Assembly: GCA_021732215.1 (NCBI GenBank)
Contig: JAKFVL010000007.1
Span: 1-64,000 of the forward strand
DNA: 64,000 nt
Direction: 5' to 3'
Origin: Hyphomicrobiales bacterium
GTDB lineage: Bacteria > Pseudomonadota > Alphaproteobacteria > Rhizobiales > Xanthobacteraceae
Below the pieces are notes generated by a model. That model had not been told where the DNA came from and did not search any database. It worked only from the letters and a program-made list of their open reading frames with translations. Both the position numbers and the translations under genes were made by a program. Shown piece by piece: positions 36,276 through 46,062 of the stretch. Every line of letters starts with the position of its first letter. Positions within the stretch are counted from its first letter, which is position 1.

Positions 36276-39017
36276 ATGCTGACCAAACCCATCCCCGAGC
36301 AACAGGCTGACGAGACCGCTGCGGCTACGCCCGCGGCGGGCGAGCCCGCGCGCCTGACGCCGATGATGGAGCAATATCTCGAGATCAAGGCCGCCAATCC
36401 GGGACTGCTGCTGTTCTACCGGATGGGCGACTTCTACGAGATGTTTTTTGAGGACGCCGAGATCGCCTCGCGCGCGCTCGGTATCGTGCTGACCAAGCGC
36501 GGCAAGATCAACGGCGCCGACATCCCGCTGTGCGGCGTTCCGGTCGAGAAGTCAGAGGATTACCTCCACCGCCTGATCGCGCTGGGCCACCGCGTCGCGG
36601 TCTGCGAGCAGACCGAGAATCCGGCGGAGGCCAGGAAGCGCGGCTCCAAAAGCGTGGTGCGCCGCGACGTGGTGCGGCTGGTCACCCCCGGCACACTGAC
36701 CGAAGACAATCTGCTCGATGCCCGCACCAACAATTACCTGCTGGCGATGGCGCGCGCACGCGGCTCATCCGCGAGTAACGACCGAATCGGTCTCGCCTGG
36801 ATCGATATCTCGACCGCGGAATTTTCGGTGACCGAATGCAGCGCGACCGAACTCGGCGCGACGCTGGCGCGGATCAATCCGAATGAAGCCATCGTTCCGG
36901 ATGCGATCTACAACGATCCAGAGTTCAACGAACTGCTGCGCTCGCTCGCCGCCGTGACGCCGGTGACCCGCGACGTATTCGATGGCGCGACCGCCGAGCG
37001 GCGGCTGTGCGACTATTTCGCGGTCGCCACCATGGACGGCTTCGGTGCGCTGTCGCGGCTGGAAACAACCGCTGCTGCGGCGGCGGTGACTTACATCGAG
37101 CGCACCCAGGTCGGCCAGCGCCCACCGCTGTCGCCACCCGCACGCGAAAGCACCGGCGCGGTGATGGCGATCGATCCCGCGACGCGCGCCAATCTTGAAC
37201 TGACGCGCACGCTCGGCGGCGAGCGGCGCGGTTCGCTGCTCGATGCGATTGACCGCACGATCACAGCCGCCGGTTCGCGGCTGCTGGCGCAGCGGTTGGC
37301 GGCACCGCTGACCGATGCGGCATCGATCGCACGGCGTCTCGATGCAGTCAGTGCTTTCGTTGCGGATTCGGCAGCGCGCGATGACATTCGCGCCATTCTC
37401 AAAGCCGCGCCCGACATGGCGCGCGCGCTGGCGCGGCTGTCGGTCGGGCGCGGCGGCCCGCGCGATCTCGCGGCCTTGCGCGACGGCATCGATGCCGCCG
37501 GGCAAGCCTCGCAACGGCTCGCCCAGATGGCGCAGCCGCCGCAAGACATTGCGCTGGCCGCGAAATCCCTGCAGCGCCCGCCACGCGATCTTGTGCAAGA
37601 GCTCACTGCTGCGCTCGACGACACGCTGCCGCTGATGAAGCGCGATGGCGGTTTCGTTCGTGCAAATTACGACACCGCACTCGATGAGACGCGAGCCCTG
37701 CGCGATCAGTCGCGCCAGGTGGTCGCGGCGATGCAGGCGCGCTACGCCGACGATAGCGGCGTCAAAGGCCTGAAAATCCGACACAACAACGTGCTCGGCT
37801 ATTTCGTCGAGGTCACCGCCCAGCACGGCGACAGACTAATGGCTGCGCCGCTGAATGCGACCTTCATCCATCGCCAGACGCTGGCGGGTCAGGTGCGTTT
37901 CACCACCACCGAGCTTGGAGAGATCGAGGCGAAGATTGCCAGCGCTGGCGAGCGTGCGCTTGGGCTTGAGCTCGAGATTTTCGAGCGGCTGGTCACCGCA
38001 TGCATCACTGCCAGCGACGATCTGCGCGCGGCAGCCGATGCGTTCGCGTTGCTCGATGTGTCGTCGGCGCTGGCGCGATTGGCGGCCGACGAGAATTATA
38101 TACGGCCCGAGGTCGATGGTTCGCTCGATTTTCTGATCGAAGGCGGCCGACATCCGGTGGTCGAGCTGGCGCTGAAACGCGACGGCCAGCCCTTCATCGC
38201 CAATGCCTGCGACCTGTCCCCACATGGCGAACACAAGAACGGACAGATCTGGCTGATTACCGGCCCGAACATGGCGGGCAAATCGACCTTCCTGCGCCAG
38301 AATGCATTGATTGCGTTAATGGCGCAGACCGGCGCTTACGTGCCGGCCAAGCGCGCGCGCATCGGCATCGTCGACCGGCTGTTCTCGCGCGTCGGTGCGG
38401 CCGACGATCTCGCACGCGGCCGCTCGACCTTCATGGTCGAGATGGTAGAGACGGCGGCGATCCTCAATCAGGCCGGCGAGCGCGCGCTGGTGATCCTCGA
38501 TGAGATCGGGCGCGGCACGGCGACGTTCGACGGGTTGTCGATCGCGTGGGCCAGCATCGAGCATCTGCATGAGAGCAACAAGTGTCGCGCGCTGTTTGCG
38601 ACGCACTACCACGAACTGACCGCGCTCTCGGCGCGATTGCCGCGCCTGTTCAACGCCACGGTGCGCGTCAAGGAGTGGCAGGGCGACGTGGTGTTTCTCC
38701 ACGAGGTGCTGCCGGGAGCCGCCGATCGTTCCTACGGCATTCAGGTCGCCAAGCTCGCAGGTCTCCCCCCGCCTGTTATCACCCGCGCCCGCGCGGTGCT
38801 GGCGAAACTCGAAGCACAGGATCGCAGTTCGACGACGAAGGCACTCGCCGACGACCTGCCGCTGTTCGCGACGCCGTCACGTGCCGCCGCTGAGCCGCAG
38901 CCGCCGACCGCTGCCGAAAAACTAATGGATGCGCTGAAGGCGCTGCACCCGGACGAGATGTCGCCGCGCGAGGCGCTCGACGCACTCTATGCGTTGAAGA
39001 AGAAGCTCGGCGAATAG
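36276..39017 (+). CDS. mutS: DNA mismatch repair protein MutS
   Basis: A 913-residue MutS. The mismatch-reading Phe-x-Glu is Phe53-Tyr54-Glu55 (MGDFYEMFF). The connector, lever and clamp domains follow, with [14 protein letters not shown] at about 500. The ATPase Walker A is GPNMAGKST (663-671), and [19 protein letters not shown] is Walker B and signature. The C-terminal end ([19 protein letters not shown]) is the tetramer-forming tail. ATG 36276 (MLTKPIPEQ) is taken; a longer start at 36162 would overlap the edge of the repeat. Confidence 0.96.
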   Translation: MLTKPIPEQQADETAAATPAAGEPARLTPMMEQYLEIKAANPGLLLFYRMGDFYEMFFEDAEIASRALGIVLTKRGKINGADIPLCGVPVEKSEDYLHRLIALGHRVAVCEQTENPAEARKRGSKSVVRRDVVRLVTPGTLTEDNLLDARTNNYLLAMARARGSSASNDRIGLAWIDISTAEFSVTECSATELGATLARINPNEAIVPDAIYNDPEFNELLRSLAAVTPVTRDVFDGATAERRLCDYFAVATMDGFGALSRLETTAAAAAVTYIERTQVGQRPPLSPPARESTGAVMAIDPATRANLELTRTLGGERRGSLLDAIDRTITAAGSRLLAQRLAAPLTDAASIARRLDAVSAFVADSAARDDIRAILKAAPDMARALARLSVGRGGPRDLAALRDGIDAAGQASQRLAQMAQPPQDIALAAKSLQRPPRDLVQELTAALDDTLPLMKRDGGFVRANYDTALDETRALRDQSRQVVAAMQARYADDSGVKGLKIRHNNVLGYFVEVTAQHGDRLMAAPLNATFIHRQTLAGQVRFTTTELGEIEAKIASAGERALGLELEIFERLVTACITASDDLRAAADAFALLDVSSALARLAADENYIRPEVDGSLDFLIEGGRHPVVELALKRDGQPFIANACDLSPHGEHKNGQIWLITGPNMAGKSTFLRQNALIALMAQTGAYVPAKRARIGIVDRLFSRVGAADDLARGRSTFMVEMVETAAILNQAGERALVILDEIGRGTATFDGLSIAWASIEHLHESNKCRALFATHYHELTALSARLPRLFNATVRVKEWQGDVVFLHEVLPGAADRSYGIQVAKLAGLPPPVITRARAVLAKLEAQDRSSTTKALADDLPLFATPSRAAAEPQPPTAAEKLMDALKALHPDEMSPREALDALYALKKKLGE

Positions 39018-39030
39018 CCCTCGCTTGTTT

Positions 39031-39735
39031 TCAACCAAACGACCGCATCAGCGTCAGCGTTGCTGCAAGCCGAATGCTGCGCTTGCCGGCGAGCGCTATC
39101 GCTTCGATTTCGGCGGAGGTCGCGTCGCAGCGGCCGGAAAAGCCGATCCCGACTTCATGGCCGCCGAACAGGGGATGCTCCGTTCTTGCAGGAGTATGCT
39201 CCTGATTGACGAATTCGCCCTTCCAGCGGCCGTTCGCGGAGCTGTAAGCGCCCGTGTAGTAAAAGAACGCATCGCCGCCGAGAATTTGGCCGTCATGCAG
39301 CAACATCACGCCGGTGTTGCCGCCAGTCACGCCGTCAAGCGCGCGCATCCTGATCGAATAAAGCCCGCTCACAACACCACCCTCGCCGACGACGCCGGGC
39401 GGCGGGGTGTCATCGTCGTTGAGCGGTGTCATCAACGCCCGGAATCCTCTGCCGGGCTCCTGAACGACGTCGCCTGTGAAGAGATAGGCACCGTCCTGCA
39501 ACGTGCCCCGCATCCGGATGGTCACTTCGCGGGACCCGATCAGCGTCCGGTGCGTCGGCGAAGCGCTGTGTCTGCGCGTGTTCACTTCGGCAACGACTTC
39601 GCCGTCGATGACCTGACAATTGCCAAGATGCGCAAACGCGGTGTTGCCGCCGAACATCTTGCCGTCATGCACATACATGACGCTGCGGCCGAACCCGCCG
39701 TTCATTTCATATTCGACCTTGTAGAGCCCTTCCAC
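39031..39735 (-). CDS. Tandem GrlR-like two-domain protein
   Basis: A 234-residue protein with two copies of a beta-rich domain. Copy 1 (about 1-105) has GLYKVEYEMNGG, VMYVHDGKMFGGNTAFAHLG and VIDGEVVAEVNTRRH. Copy 2 (about 120-234) has GLYSIRMRALDG, VMLLHDGQILGGDAFFYYTG and WKGEFVNQEHTP. Each matches the pattern of GrlR, a negative regulator of type III secretion in enterobacteria that exists as a single domain. No secretion system is present here, so the role is unknown. Convergent with mutS, 13 bases apart. Confidence 0.7.
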   Translation of the reverse strand: MEGLYKVEYEMNGGFGRSVMYVHDGKMFGGNTAFAHLGNCQVIDGEVVAEVNTRRHSASPTHRTLIGSREVTIRMRGTLQDGAYLFTGDVVQEPGRGFRALMTPLNDDDTPPPGVVGEGGVVSGLYSIRMRALDGVTGGNTGVMLLHDGQILGGDAFFYYTGAYSSANGRWKGEFVNQEHTPARTEHPLFGGHEVGIGFSGRCDATSAEIEAIALAGKRSIRLAATLTLMRSFG

Positions 39736-39757
39736 CGCGATTGCCCCGGCTTAGGCT

Positions 39758-40267
39758 TCACACCCGCTGCAGTGAGACCTCGACCTTCGGGCCGTTCTTG
39801 ATGGTCTGATAGACCACGCAGTAACGCTCGGTGAGCTTGAGCAGCAGATCGAGCTTGTCCTGCGGCGCATCGGTGGAGACGTCGAAACGCAAACGGATCG
39901 CCTCGAAACCGACAGCAGCCTCCTTGTCCACGCCAAGCGTGCCGCGAAAATCCAGATCGCCTTCAGCAACGACATTGCCGGACTTCAGCGGAACCTCGAT
40001 CGCGGTCGCGACCGATTTCAGCGTGACGCCGGCGCAGGCGACCAAGGCCTCCAGCAGCATATCGCCGGAACAGAGTTCCAGCCCCGAACCGCCGGTTGCT
40101 GGATGCAGGCCCGCCACGGCGAGCGCGCGGCCGGTCTCCACCTTGCAGGCGATGCCTTCGTTCTCGATCGAGCCCTTGGCCTTGAGCGTGATCAGCGCAG
40201 CTTTCGGCTCGGATTTGTAGCGTTCCTTGATCGGGGCCTGGGTGGCGCGAAGGGTTGCGGCGTCCAT
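39758..40267 (-). CDS. OsmC family protein
   Basis: A 169-residue protein. The two peroxidatic cysteines of the OsmC/Ohr fold are in LVACAGVTLKSVA and LTERYCVVYQTI. GGSGLELCSGDMLLEALVACA is the family motif (pieces GGSGLELCSG and MLLEALVACA). It may reduce organic peroxides. It is 22 bases upstream of the GrlR-like gene in the same direction. Family members also include non-enzymatic relatives, so activity is not certain. Confidence 0.85.
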   Translation of the reverse strand: MDAATLRATQAPIKERYKSEPKAALITLKAKGSIENEGIACKVETGRALAVAGLHPATGGSGLELCSGDMLLEALVACAGVTLKSVATAIEVPLKSGNVVAEGDLDFRGTLGVDKEAAVGFEAIRLRFDVSTDAPQDKLDLLLKLTERYCVVYQTIKNGPKVEVSLQRV

Positions 40268-40528
40268 GGGATATCTCCTGCGTTGTTCTCTCTTGTAGCC
40301 GTTTGCTGGCTTATCACCAGACTGGCCGTGGGAGGTCAGATCCTGGTGGAGCCGCGGGAAAAAAGCGATTTATTTTCAATAGGATAATAAACAAATCGGC
40401 GGCAGCTCCATCCTTGATCCGGCACCAGCGACAATGGCAGGTTACGAAACGCAAAACCAAGATCAATCTACCTGATGTCAACCGATGCACCGTGACAGCG
40501 GGTCGCGTGTCCGATATTCCGGAAGCCA

Positions 40529-43312
40529 ATGAACATCGCGACCAGAGACGCGCAGCCCGGCGCGCATGCTTTCTTCGATACCGCGCGTATCGAGTCAGAC
40601 ATCGACGCGCTTGCTCGCAAGCACGCCGGGAACAATGACGTGTTCCGTTCTGCGATGGCACAGCTTCTCAAGGCGGAAACCGCGTCCGCCCGCGATGCGA
40701 TCCAGGCGCTTCTGTTGCAGGATCGCCATGGCCGCCGCTGCGCGGAACGGCTGTGCGACGTGCAGGACGGCGTCATCCGCATCCTGTTCAAGGCGGTGAC
40801 CCGCCATCTCTATCATTCGTCGCTGCCTTCAGAGGCGGAGCGGATGTCGATCATCGCCACCGGAGGTTACGGCCGCGGGCTGATGGCGCCGGAGTCCGAC
40901 ATCGATCTGCTGTTCGTGCTGCCCTACAAGCAGACCGCATGGGGCGAGCAGGTCGCGGAAGCGATGCTCTATTGTCTCTGGGACATGGGACTGAAGGTCG
41001 GCCACGCGACACGGTCGATCGATGAATCGGTGCGGCAGGCCCGCGCCGACATGACGATCCGCACGTCGGTTCTGGAATCGCGCTATCTCGCCGGCGATCA
41101 GACGCTGTTCGACGAACTGGTGACGCGGTTCGACAAGAATGTTGTGCAGGGCACCGCGGCCGAGTTCGTCACCGCGAAGCTCGCCGAGCGCGAGGAGCGC
41201 CACCGCCGCGCCGGACAATCGCGCTATCTGGTCGAACCCAACGTCAAGGACGGCAAGGGCGGCCTGCGCGATCTGCACACGCTGTTCTGGATCGCCAAAT
41301 ACGTCTATCGCGTGCGCGAAACCGCCCAGCTCGTCGAACGCGGCGTTTTCGATGCGCAGGAATACCGCACGTTCCAACGTTGCGAGGATTTTCTCTGGTC
41401 GGTCCGCTGCAACATCCATTTCTACGCCGGACGCGCGGAGGAACGCCTGACCTTCGACATGCAGCGCGAGATCGCGCAGCGGCTCGGCTACACGTCGCAT
41501 CCCGGCATGCAGGATGTCGAACGCTTCATGAAGCACTACTTCCTGATCGCAAAGGACGTCGGCGACCTGACCGCGATCCTGTGCGCCAAGCTGGAAGACC
41601 AGCAGGCCAAGCCCGCGCCGGTGCTATCGCGCATGATGGCCAAGCTGAGGCCTGCCGCGAAACGGCGGAAGGTGCCGGAGAGCGACGCCTTCATCGTCGA
41701 TCACAACCGCATCAACCTGGCCTCGCCCGACGTATTCAAGCACGATCCGGTCAACCTGATCCGGATTTTCCGTCTGGCGCAGAAGAACAATCTCGCCTTT
41801 CATCCTGACGCGATGCGCACGGTGACGCGCTCGTTGAAACTGATCGACGGCGGACTTCGCGACGACCCCGCCGCCAACAAGCTGTTCATCGAAATCCTGA
41901 CCTCGGACCACGCCGAGCCCGTGCTGCGCCGAATGAACGAAACCGGCGTGCTCGGGCACTTCATCCGCGCCTTCGGCAAGATCGTCTCGATGATGCAGTT
42001 CAACATGTATCATCACTACACGGTGGACGAGCATCTCCTGCGCTGCATCGGACACCTTCAGGACATCGAACGCGGCGGCAACGACGAGTTCGCACTCGCC
42101 AGCGACCTGATGCGCAAGATCCAGCCGGCGCATCGCGCGGTGATCTATATCGCCGTGCTGCTGCACGACATCGCCAAGGGCCGCCTGGAAGATCACTCGA
42201 TCGCCGGCGCGAAAGTCGCGCGGCGGCTGTGCCCGCGCCTCGGCTTCAGCGCCAAGGATACCGAACTGGTCGCGTGGCTGATCGAGGAACATCTCACGAT
42301 GTCGACCGTCGCGCAGTCGCGCGATCTCTCCGACCGCAAGACCATCGAGAATTTCGCCGCCGTGGTGCAGACGCTGGAGCAGATGAAGCTGCTGACCATC
42401 CTCACCACCGCCGACATCCGCGGCGTCGGCCCCGGTGTGTGGAACGGCTGGAAGGCGCAGCTGCTGCGCACGCTGTATTACGAGACGGAGCCGGTGCTGA
42501 CCGGCGGCTTCTCCGAGGTCAATCGCGCCAAGCGCATCGCCGCCGCCCAGGCCGAATTCCGCGCCGCCATGGCGGAATGGCCGGAGAAAGACCTCAACAC
42601 CTACATCTCGCGGCATTATCCGGCGTACTGGCTCAAGGTGGATCTGCAGCGCAAGATTCGCCACGCACGCTTTTTGCGCGCCAGCGAACAGGGCGGCCAC
42701 AAGCTCGCGGTCAATGTCGGCTTCGATGAGGGACGCGGCGTCACCGAACTGACGATCCTTGCATCGGACCATCCGTGGCTGCTGTCGATCATCGCCGGCG
42801 CCTGTGCCTCCGCCGGCGCCAACATCGTCGATGCGCAGATCTACACAACCACCGACGGGCTGGCGCTCGACACCATCGCGATCTCGCGCGAGTACGATCG
42901 CGACGAGGACGAAGGCCGCCGCGCCACCCGCATTGGCGAGACCATCGAGCAGGCGCTGGAAGGCAAGCTGCGGCTGCCGGAAGTGGTGGCGAAGCGCGCG
43001 GTGCGCGGCAAGGCGCGGCCGTTCACGGTCGAGCCGGAAATCACCATCAACAATCAGTGGTCAGACCGCTACACGGTGATCGAGGTTTCGGGTCTCGACC
43101 GGCCGGGCCTGCTCTACGAACTGACCACGTCGATCTCCAAGCTCAACCTCAACATCGCGTCTGCCCATGTGGCGACTTTCGGTGAACGCGCGCGCGACGT
43201 GTTCTACGTCACGGACTTGCTCGGCGCGCAGATCACCGCGCCGACACGGCAGGCCGCGATCAAGCGCGCGCTTGTGCATCTGCTGTCGAACGGCGCTGCA
43301 GAGGCGGCCTGA
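40529..43312 (+). CDS. glnD: Bifunctional PII uridylyltransferase / uridylyl-removing enzyme
   Basis: A 927-residue GlnD. The nucleotidyltransferase motif is GGYGRGLMAPESDIDLLFV (from residue 112). An HD domain follows, with YIAVLLHDIAKGRLEDHS for deuridylylation. Two ACT domains end it (TELTILASDHPWLLSIIAGA and VIEVSGLDRPGLLYELT). It senses glutamine and modifies PII proteins, setting nitrogen control. With ptsP this gives two nitrogen-signalling proteins in the window. ATG 40529 gives normal length. Confidence 0.95.
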   Translation: MNIATRDAQPGAHAFFDTARIESDIDALARKHAGNNDVFRSAMAQLLKAETASARDAIQALLLQDRHGRRCAERLCDVQDGVIRILFKAVTRHLYHSSLPSEAERMSIIATGGYGRGLMAPESDIDLLFVLPYKQTAWGEQVAEAMLYCLWDMGLKVGHATRSIDESVRQARADMTIRTSVLESRYLAGDQTLFDELVTRFDKNVVQGTAAEFVTAKLAEREERHRRAGQSRYLVEPNVKDGKGGLRDLHTLFWIAKYVYRVRETAQLVERGVFDAQEYRTFQRCEDFLWSVRCNIHFYAGRAEERLTFDMQREIAQRLGYTSHPGMQDVERFMKHYFLIAKDVGDLTAILCAKLEDQQAKPAPVLSRMMAKLRPAAKRRKVPESDAFIVDHNRINLASPDVFKHDPVNLIRIFRLAQKNNLAFHPDAMRTVTRSLKLIDGGLRDDPAANKLFIEILTSDHAEPVLRRMNETGVLGHFIRAFGKIVSMMQFNMYHHYTVDEHLLRCIGHLQDIERGGNDEFALASDLMRKIQPAHRAVIYIAVLLHDIAKGRLEDHSIAGAKVARRLCPRLGFSAKDTELVAWLIEEHLTMSTVAQSRDLSDRKTIENFAAVVQTLEQMKLLTILTTADIRGVGPGVWNGWKAQLLRTLYYETEPVLTGGFSEVNRAKRIAAAQAEFRAAMAEWPEKDLNTYISRHYPAYWLKVDLQRKIRHARFLRASEQGGHKLAVNVGFDEGRGVTELTILASDHPWLLSIIAGACASAGANIVDAQIYTTTDGLALDTIAISREYDRDEDEGRRATRIGETIEQALEGKLRLPEVVAKRAVRGKARPFTVEPEITINNQWSDRYTVIEVSGLDRPGLLYELTTSISKLNLNIASAHVATFGERARDVFYVTDLLGAQITAPTRQAAIKRALVHLLSNGAAEAA

Positions 43313-43328
43313 ACCAGCACCCGCTGCC

Positions 43329-43418
43329 GTCATGCCCGGCGAATGCCGGGCATCCACGTCTTGACGGACTCTTCCAAAAGTAAAACGTGGATGGCCGGGA
43401 CGAAGCCCGGCCATGACA
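43329..43418. repeat. Palindromic repeat, family C copy 2
   Basis: GTCATGCCCGGCGAATGCCG and GGCATCCACGTCTTG on the left; AACGTGGATGGCCGGG and CCCGGCCATGACAG on the right. It starts 16 bases after the glnD stop. Confidence 0.82.
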
Positions 43419-43476
43419 GTCTGAAGGTGCTAGGCTTCCAAATTATTCAGAGCGCATTTTTTTGGGGGACACGCCC

Positions 43477-43842
43477 ATGATCGTCGCGGCCGGAATTCTG
43501 ATCGCCATCGTCGCAGCGCTGCACATTTACTTTCTGGTGCTGGAAATGTTTCTCTGGACCACGCCGAAGGGACTGAAGACCTTCAACATGACCCAGCAGA
43601 AGGCGGACGATTCCGCCGTGCTCGCCGCCAATCAAGGGCTTTACAACGGCTTCCTGGCCGCGGGCCTGATCTGGGGATTGCTGCATCCGGTAGAAGCAAT
43701 CGGCAAGCAGATCGACATCTTCTTTTTGCTCTGCGTCATCGTCGCGGGACTGTACGGCGGTTATTCGGTGAGCAAGCGCATCTTGACGGTGCAGGCCGCG
43801 CCCGCCGCAGTCGCGCTTGTGATCCTGCTGCTCGCAAAATAG
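43477..43842 (+). CDS. DUF1304 family membrane protein
   Basis: A 121-residue protein with four membrane helices (about 3-25, 50-68, 77-95, 100-118). The family motif HIYFLVLEMFLW near the N-terminus and NQGLYNGFLAAGLIWGLL are clear. DUF1304 proteins are small membrane proteins of unknown role. ATG 43477 (MIVAAGILIAIVAALH) begins helix 1; an in-frame TTG at 43462 is a weaker alternative. Confidence 0.9.
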   Translation: MIVAAGILIAIVAALHIYFLVLEMFLWTTPKGLKTFNMTQQKADDSAVLAANQGLYNGFLAAGLIWGLLHPVEAIGKQIDIFFLLCVIVAGLYGGYSVSKRILTVQAAPAAVALVILLLAK

Positions 43843-43960
43843 GCCGCGCCTAAAATAATACCTGCTTGCAAGCGGTTAGTGGCTCATCCAAGATCGGAGG
43901 CACTATATCCGCACGCCTATAAACAAGATCGCGACGATGCGACATTCAGGGAGAGTATCA

Positions 43961-45190
43961 ATGGCGACAAGAACAACAACATCCACCACACTTGCGGCGG
44001 CCGCGCTCGCGATCGCCTTCTCGGCGACATCGGCGCTCGCGCAAAAAAAGTACGACACCGGCGCGACCGATACCGAAATCAAGATCGGCCAGACGACGCC
44101 GCTCTCGGGGCCGGCTTCTGCCTACGCCACCATCGGCAAGGCTCAGGCCGCCTACTTCAAGATGATCAACGAACAGGGCGGCGTAAACGGCCGCAAGATC
44201 AATTTCATTCAGTACGATGATGGTTATTCGCCGCCGAAAGCCGTCGAACAGACCCGCAAGCTGGTCGAGAGCGACGAGGTGCTGCTGACGTTCCAACTGC
44301 TCGGCACGCCCTCGAACGCCGCCGTGCAGAAGTATCTCAACCAGAAGAAGGTGCCCCAGCTGTTCGCCGCGACCGGCGCATCGAAGTTCACCGACCCGAA
44401 GAACTTCCCGTGGACGATGGGCTTCAACCCGAACTATCAAGTCGAGGGCCGAATCTACGGCAAGTACATTCTCGCCAATTATCCAAACGCCAAGATCGGA
44501 ATTCTCTACCAGAACGACGACCTCGGCCGCGACTATCTGACCGGCATCAAGGATGCGCTCGGCGACAAGGCCAAAACCATGGTCGTCGTCGAGGCCTCCT
44601 ACGAGACCAGCGATCCGACCATCGACTCGCAGATCGTGAGGATGAAAGCGGCCGGCGTAGACGTGTTCTTTAGCGGGACGACGCCGAAGTTTGCCGCGCA
44701 GGCCATCAAGAAGAATGCCGAACTCGGCTGGAATCCGGTGCATATCCTGAACATCAACTCGACCTCGGTCGGCGCCGTCCTGAAGCCGGCCGGACTCGAA
44801 GCCTCCAAGAACATCATCAGCGTCAACTACGGCAAGGACCCGCTCGATCCGCAGTGGAAGAACGATCCGGGCATGAAGAAATACTTCGCATTCATGGAAA
44901 AGTACTATCCGGAGGGCGACAAGGACTCGAGCTTCAACAGCTATGGCTACTCGACCGCCGAGCTGATGGTCCATGTGCTGCAGCAGTGCAAGGACGATCT
45001 GACCCGCGACAACGTGATGAAGGTGGCGACAAGCCTGAAGAACCAGGTCGGCGATCTGTCGCTGCCCGGCATCTCCAGCAACACCACGCCGACCGACTAT
45101 CGCGTCAACAAACAACTTCAGATGATGAAGTTCAACGGCGAGCGCTGGGAGCTGTTTGGCCCGATCATCTCGGACGACTCGGCAAGCTGA
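43961..45190 (+). CDS. ABC transporter substrate-binding protein, branched-chain amino-acid type
   Basis: A 409-residue periplasmic protein. A signal peptide ends at SALAQ (about residue 26). The type I receptor fold of Peripla_BP_6 follows: IKIGQTTPLSGPASAYATIG, FKMINEQGGVNGRKI, IGILYQNDDLGRDYLTGIK, and GYSTAELMVHVLQQCKDDL. It would capture an amino acid, amide or aromatic acid for a Liv-type importer, but permease and ATPase genes are not near. AGGGAGAGTATCA precedes ATG 43961. A strong terminator follows. Confidence 0.9.
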   Translation: MATRTTTSTTLAAAALAIAFSATSALAQKKYDTGATDTEIKIGQTTPLSGPASAYATIGKAQAAYFKMINEQGGVNGRKINFIQYDDGYSPPKAVEQTRKLVESDEVLLTFQLLGTPSNAAVQKYLNQKKVPQLFAATGASKFTDPKNFPWTMGFNPNYQVEGRIYGKYILANYPNAKIGILYQNDDLGRDYLTGIKDALGDKAKTMVVVEASYETSDPTIDSQIVRMKAAGVDVFFSGTTPKFAAQAIKKNAELGWNPVHILNINSTSVGAVLKPAGLEASKNIISVNYGKDPLDPQWKNDPGMKKYFAFMEKYYPEGDKDSSFNSYGYSTAELMVHVLQQCKDDLTRDNVMKVATSLKNQVGDLSLPGISSNTTPTDYRVNKQLQMMKFNGERWELFGPIISDDSAS

Positions 45191-45211
45191 TTTCGCTTAA
45201 CTGTTACGATT

Positions 45212-45250
45212 GCAAGCCGGCGGAGCGAAAGCTCTGCCGGCTTTGTTTTG
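45212..45250 (+). terminator. Terminator after the substrate-binding protein gene
   Basis: AAGCCGGC (45214-45221) pairs with GCCGGCTT (45236-45243), with an inner GAGC-GAAA-GCTC stem, and is followed by TTGTTTTG. It lies 23 bases after the stop. Confidence 0.88.
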
Positions 45251-45272
45251 CGTAACACCAATCAATTTCTGC

Positions 45273-45396
45273 GTCATGCCCGGCCTTGCGCGGGGCATCC
45301 ACGCCTTGCTGAAACGCCGCTTTGAAGACGTGGATGGCCGGGGCATAGGCGAGCGAAGCGACGCCGTTCTTCAAACGGCTATGCCCGGCCATGACG
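45273..45396. repeat. Palindromic repeat, family C copy 3
   Basis: GTCATGCCCGGCCTTGCG and GGGGCATCCACGCC at the left; inner GACGTGGATGGCCGGGGCAT; GGCTATGCCCGGCCATGACG at the right. It lies between convergent genes. Confidence 0.82.
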
Positions 45397-45408
45397 AACG
45401 AGAGGAAA

Positions 45409-45837
45409 TTACCTTGGGACTTCACCGAAATTCTTGCCGATCGGCAACGCGGCGTGGCGGATCAGCCGCGAATCCTCGACCGCCGCCTGGCGGTGCTTGA
45501 CCGCCTCGCGATAGACCGGATCGCGGATCATCTCGACGAATGCCCCCACGCTCGGATATTCGGCGATGAAGCAATGATCCCAGCGTTCGGATTGCGGGCC
45601 GATCAGCATCAGTTCGAACCGGCCCTGCCAGATGATCTTGCCGCCGAGCCGCTCGAACACCGGCCCGCTGTCGCGGCCATACGCCGCGTAAGCCTCCGCG
45701 CCGCTGGCCTTGCGGCCGTCGGGATAGGCCGCGTCCGCGCGCAGCCGCACCAGATTGAGCATCTGGATCGGCCCCTTGCGGTCGTTCTCCCGGAAAGCTG
45801 CGAAAATATCCTTTGTCGGATCGATGTGGCCGGTCAT
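45409..45837 (-). CDS. DUF1330 family protein
   Basis: A 142-residue ferredoxin-like-fold protein. Motifs are GPIQMLNLVRLRADAAYPDG, GAEAYAAYGRDSGPVFERLG and FIAEYPSVGAFVEMIRDPVYREA, typical of the DUF1330 (dimeric alpha-beta barrel) group. No catalytic role is known. The start at 45837 (MTGHIDPTKD) is preferred over 45891, since the upstream codons lie within a family B repeat. Confidence 0.87.
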   Translation of the reverse strand: MTGHIDPTKDIFAAFRENDRKGPIQMLNLVRLRADAAYPDGRKASGAEAYAAYGRDSGPVFERLGGKIIWQGRFELMLIGPQSERWDHCFIAEYPSVGAFVEMIRDPVYREAVKHRQAAVEDSRLIRHAALPIGKNFGEVPR

Positions 45838-45849
45838 ATCGCCTCCATT

Positions 45850-45929
45850 GCCATTGCGAAGAGAGTAAGCGACCAAGCAATCCAGCGCCACAGCTTGCGG
45901 TTCTGGATTGCTTCGTACCCGCAGTGACG
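45850..45929. repeat. Palindromic repeat, family B copy 4
   Basis: CATTGCGAAGAG and CAAGCAATCCAG pair with CTGGATTGCTTCG and GCAGTGACG. It is more diverged than the other family B copies and sits just upstream of the DUF1330 gene. Confidence 0.75.
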
Positions 45930-46025
45930 GGTCATCATCATCCCGCTCTAATCCCTCATTAACCTTTGCGTAACCCCCCCTTAAACCGGGCGGCTTAAGG
46001 TCCGGCTGGCGGGAGTGGCGTGGGC

Positions 46026-46061
46026 GTTCATGGCTTTCTAAGAGTTCATGGCTTTCTAAGA
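46026..46061 (+). repeat. 18-bp direct repeat before the PBP gene, two Met-Ala-Phe-stop mini-ORFs
   Basis: GTTCATGGCTTTCTAAGA occurs twice in tandem (the second copy differs only after the last A). Each copy contains ATG GCT TTC TAA. The true start follows at 46063 as ATG GCG TTT TGG, so the first three residues of the PBP are the same Met-Ala-Phe. Confidence 0.75.
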
Positions 46062-46062
46062 A

